Translations under genes and position numbers: made by a program
Part shown: one piece after another, positions 61,984 to 64,000 of the stretch
How the letters are laid out: each line of letters opens with the position of its first letter
Numbering within the stretch: the stretch's first letter is position 1
NCBI RefSeq assembly: GCF_022836935.1
Contig: NZ_CP083239.1
Span: 806,001 to 870,000 of the forward strand
Length of the DNA stretch: 64,000 bases
DNA from: Ancylobacter polymorphus
GTDB taxonomy: Bacteria > Pseudomonadota > Alphaproteobacteria > Rhizobiales > Xanthobacteraceae
Direction: 5' to 3'
The notes under the pieces: generated by a model
What the model was told of the DNA's origin: nothing
Database searches by the model: none
The model's input: the letters and a program-made list of their open reading frames with translations, nothing else

Positions 61984-64000
61984 ATGGATTATCTCGGACA
62001 GTTGCTGGCGAACGGATTGGTGCTCGGGGCGATCTACGCCCTCGCCGCCGTCGCCTTCACCCTGGTGTACGGCGTCGTGCGCCTGGTGAACTTCGCCTTT
62101 GGCGAACTGTTCATGCTCGGCGCCTTCCTCACCGCGTCGCTGATGCTGCCCGAGGTGCGCCTGCTCGGCGCCATCGTGCCGATGCCGGGCTTCTCGCTGC
62201 CCGTCGCGGCGGCCGGCGCGATCCTGCTCACCGCCGCGCTCGGCGTGCTGGTGGACCGCATCGCCTATCGCCCGCTGCGCAACGCCCCGCGCCTTGCCCC
62301 GCTCATCACCTCCATCGCCGTCTCCGTGGTGCTGCAGAGCCTCGCCCAGACCGTCTGGGGCGCCGAGGAACTGCGCTTTCCCGAATTCCACCTCGCCACA
62401 CTGCCGCCGGTGGTGCTGTTCGATTCGATCTATCTCTCGGTGATGGACCTGGTGGTGATGGCCACCGCGCTGGCCGCCATGCTCGGGCTTTCCGCCTTCA
62501 TCGCCCGCTCCTCGCTCGGCCGGGCGATGCGGGCGAGCGCGGAAGACCAGATGGCGGCGACGCTGGTCGGCATTCCGGTCAACCGGGTGGTGGCCGCCGC
62601 CTTCGCCATCGGCTCGGGCTTTGCCGCTCTGGCCGGGCTGCTCTATGCGCAGACCTATGGCTTCGCCCATTCCAGCATGGGCTTCCTGCCCGGACTGAAG
62701 GCGCTCACCGCCGCCGTGCTCGGCGGCATCGGCTCCATTCCCGGCGCGGCGTTGGGCGGGCTCATTCTCGGCCTCGTCGAGGCGCTGGGGGCGGGCTATC
62801 TGCCCAACGGCACCGCCTGGAAGGACGCGATCAGCTTCGTGCTGCTGGTCGGGCTGCTTTATCTGCGCCCGCAGGGCCTGCTCGGCAAGCCGGAGCTGAA
62901 TTCCGCCGGGCGCGGCAGCCTGCTCGGCGGCGCCTCGGAATTCGGTGCCGTCTGGCTGCGCGCCGCCTTCGCCCGGCTCGACGGATGGCTCGCCCGCGCC
63001 GCTTCCGCCGGCACGCCTGCCGCGCTCGGCCTGCTGGCGCTGGCGCTCCTCGTCGGCGCGCTGGTGCCGTCCGATTACTGGCTGCGCATCCTCACCCTCG
63101 TGGTGATCTACGGCATGCTGGCGAGCGGGCTCAACGTCATTGTCGGCTTTGCCGGCCTGCTGGATCTCGGCTTCGTCGCCTTCTGGGCGGTGGGCGCCTA
63201 TCTCACCTCGATCCTGTTCGTGCTGGTGCTCAAAGACCAGTTCGGCGTCGAGCCGGCGACGATCTGGTGGCTGCTCTATCTCAACCTGCCGCTGGCGGGC
63301 CTGCTCGCGGCCGGCTTCGCGGTGATGCTCGGCACACCGACGCTGCGGCTGCGCGGCGATTATCTCGCCATCATGACGCTCGGCTTCGGCGAGATCGTGC
63401 GCATCGTCGCCATCAACTGGATGGACCTCACCAACGGGCCGATGGGCATTCGCGGCATTCCCGCGCCGAACCTGTTCGGCATCGCGCTCGGCTCGCCGCG
63501 GGCGCAGTTCTTCTTCGCCCTGGCGCTGGCGGTCGTCGTCGTCTTCGCCATCGCCCGTCTGGTGCGTTCCTATGTCGGGCGCGCCTGGGTGGCGATCCGC
63601 GAGGATGAGGAGGCGGCGGAGGCGATGGGCGTGCCCACCGCGCGCTACAAGCTCTATGCCTATGCCGCGAGCGGCTTCGTCGGCGGCTTTGTCGGCGTGT
63701 TCTACGCCCACACCCAGCAATATATCAGCCCGCTGAACTTCTCCCTGTTCGAGAACATCCTGCTCTTGATGCTGGTGGTGCTCGGCGGGCTCGGCACCTT
63801 CATCGGGCCGTTCGTCGGCGCGCTGATCTGGATCGTGTTCCTGCAGCTGGCGCTCGACCTGCCCTTCGTGCAGGCCTACCCGGAAACCCGCTTCGCTTTG
63901 CTCGGCATCGTGCTGATCGTGCTGATGGTGTTCCGCCCGCAGGGCCTCGCCGCCAGCGCCCGCGTCGCCCTGACCATGCCCGGAACGCGGCCCGGCGCCC
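61984..64000 (+). CDS. fused LivH-LivM-type branched-chain ABC permease, runs off the window
   Basis: The frame is open from ATG 61984 to the right edge (672 codons, no stop). Residues 1-300 are a LivH-type permease (LGQLLANGLVLGAIYALAAV, VYGVVRLVNFAFGELFMLGA, GLLYLRPQGLLGK). Residues 345 onward are a LivM-type permease (LRILTLVVIYGMLASGLNVI, VGFAGLLDLGFVAFWAVGAY, TLGFGEIVRIVAINWM, VAIREDEEAAEAMGV). A linker of about 40 residues joins them. I followed the frame across the junction at 62881-63180 and it is continuous. The ATPase genes LivG/LivF are expected to follow beyond the edge. Confidence 0.9.
   Translation, partial: MDYLGQLLANGLVLGAIYALAAVAFTLVYGVVRLVNFAFGELFMLGAFLTASLMLPEVRLLGAIVPMPGFSLPVAAAGAILLTAALGVLVDRIAYRPLRNAPRLAPLITSIAVSVVLQSLAQTVWGAEELRFPEFHLATLPPVVLFDSIYLSVMDLVVMATALAAMLGLSAFIARSSLGRAMRASAEDQMAATLVGIPVNRVVAAAFAIGSGFAALAGLLYAQTYGFAHSSMGFLPGLKALTAAVLGGIGSIPGAALGGLILGLVEALGAGYLPNGTAWKDAISFVLLVGLLYLRPQGLLGKPELNSAGRGSLLGGASEFGAVWLRAAFARLDGWLARAASAGTPAALGLLALALLVGALVPSDYWLRILTLVVIYGMLASGLNVIVGFAGLLDLGFVAFWAVGAYLTSILFVLVLKDQFGVEPATIWWLLYLNLPLAGLLAAGFAVMLGTPTLRLRGDYLAIMTLGFGEIVRIVAINWMDLTNGPMGIRGIPAPNLFGIALGSPRAQFFFALALAVVVVFAIARLVRSYVGRAWVAIREDEEAAEAMGVPTARYKLYAYAASGFVGGFVGVFYAHTQQYISPLNFSLFENILLLMLVVLGGLGTFIGPFVGALIWIVFLQLALDLPFVQAYPETRFALLGIVLIVLMVFRPQGLAASARVALTMPGTRPGA

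Noticed and set aside
61489..63720. Minus-strand frame of 743 codons
   Set aside because: It is antisense to the binding protein and fused permease. High GC keeps the frame open by chance.

Overview
The window looks like a chromosomal segment of an alphaproteobacterium, most likely Hyphomicrobiales and perhaps Xanthobacteraceae-like (Ancylobacter, Starkeya or Xanthobacter type). The reasons are the very GC-rich right half, dense operons with ATGA-type overlaps, and the mix of TRAP, ABC and FCD-GntR catabolic loci. The placement is an inference from gene content, since no rRNA or tRNA gene is present. The left 35 kb is visibly less GC-rich and is an accessory region; from about 37 kb rightward the sequence is ordinary high-GC chromosome.

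Accessory region, 1-35 kb. At the left edge an OLD-family ATPase/TOPRIM nuclease (possibly Gabija GajA-like) runs off the window, followed by a HEPN-like gene. A mobile-element cassette (DUF3489, DUF2924, large serine recombinase) lies at 2.9-5.8 kb. DUF5681 and ParB-N/DNA-methyltransferase genes lie at 31.7-34.1 kb. Between these two blocks sits a catabolic island of about 25 kb (6.5-31.5 kb): a peptide-type ABC importer; a glycolate-oxidase-like GlcDEF set with a gamma-carbonic-anhydrase-like protein; an IlvD/Edd dehydratase with an FAD oxidoreductase; an alkyl-DHAP-synthase-like FAD oxidase; a FadR-type GntR regulator; and an operon with a second (sugar-type) ABC importer, aldehyde dehydrogenase, GMC oxidoreductase and formyl-CoA:oxalate CoA-transferase. 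Every transcription unit in it, including the regulator gene, has a related palindromic operator (ACCAATTTGGT and/or TTGGTNNTACCA) upstream, so the island reads as one regulon. Its substrate is unknown; the enzymes suggest a hydroxylated acid, polyol or glycol that is oxidised stepwise, possibly to oxalate. Decayed fragments of an HlyD-type adaptor, a Rossmann-fold dehydrogenase and a CubicO-type hydrolase mark past rearrangement.

Transition, 34-38 kb. Upstream of the methyltransferase gene are five 11-bp phased repeats and a degenerate 21-bp tandem array. A polytopic membrane protein with an AT-rich 5' half and a GC-rich 3' end follows.

Core-like region, 37-64 kb. It holds a secreted protein, a chemotaxis receptor, a divergent ArgP/LysE-ArgO pair, and a Pgt-like three-component system (periplasmic binding protein, histidine kinase, sigma-54 activator). 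That system sits next to an ABC importer with a paralogous binding protein, whose promoter region shows tandem activator sites, an IHF-like site and a perfect -24/-12 element. Next is a four-carbon sugar-acid (tetronate) operon: dehydrogenase, GntR regulator, OtnK kinase, TRAP transporter and OtnC-like decarboxylase. After it come a lytic transglycosylase, a LysR regulator, a RidA-family protein, and a branched-chain-amino-acid-type ABC importer whose two permeases are fused; this last gene runs off the right edge.
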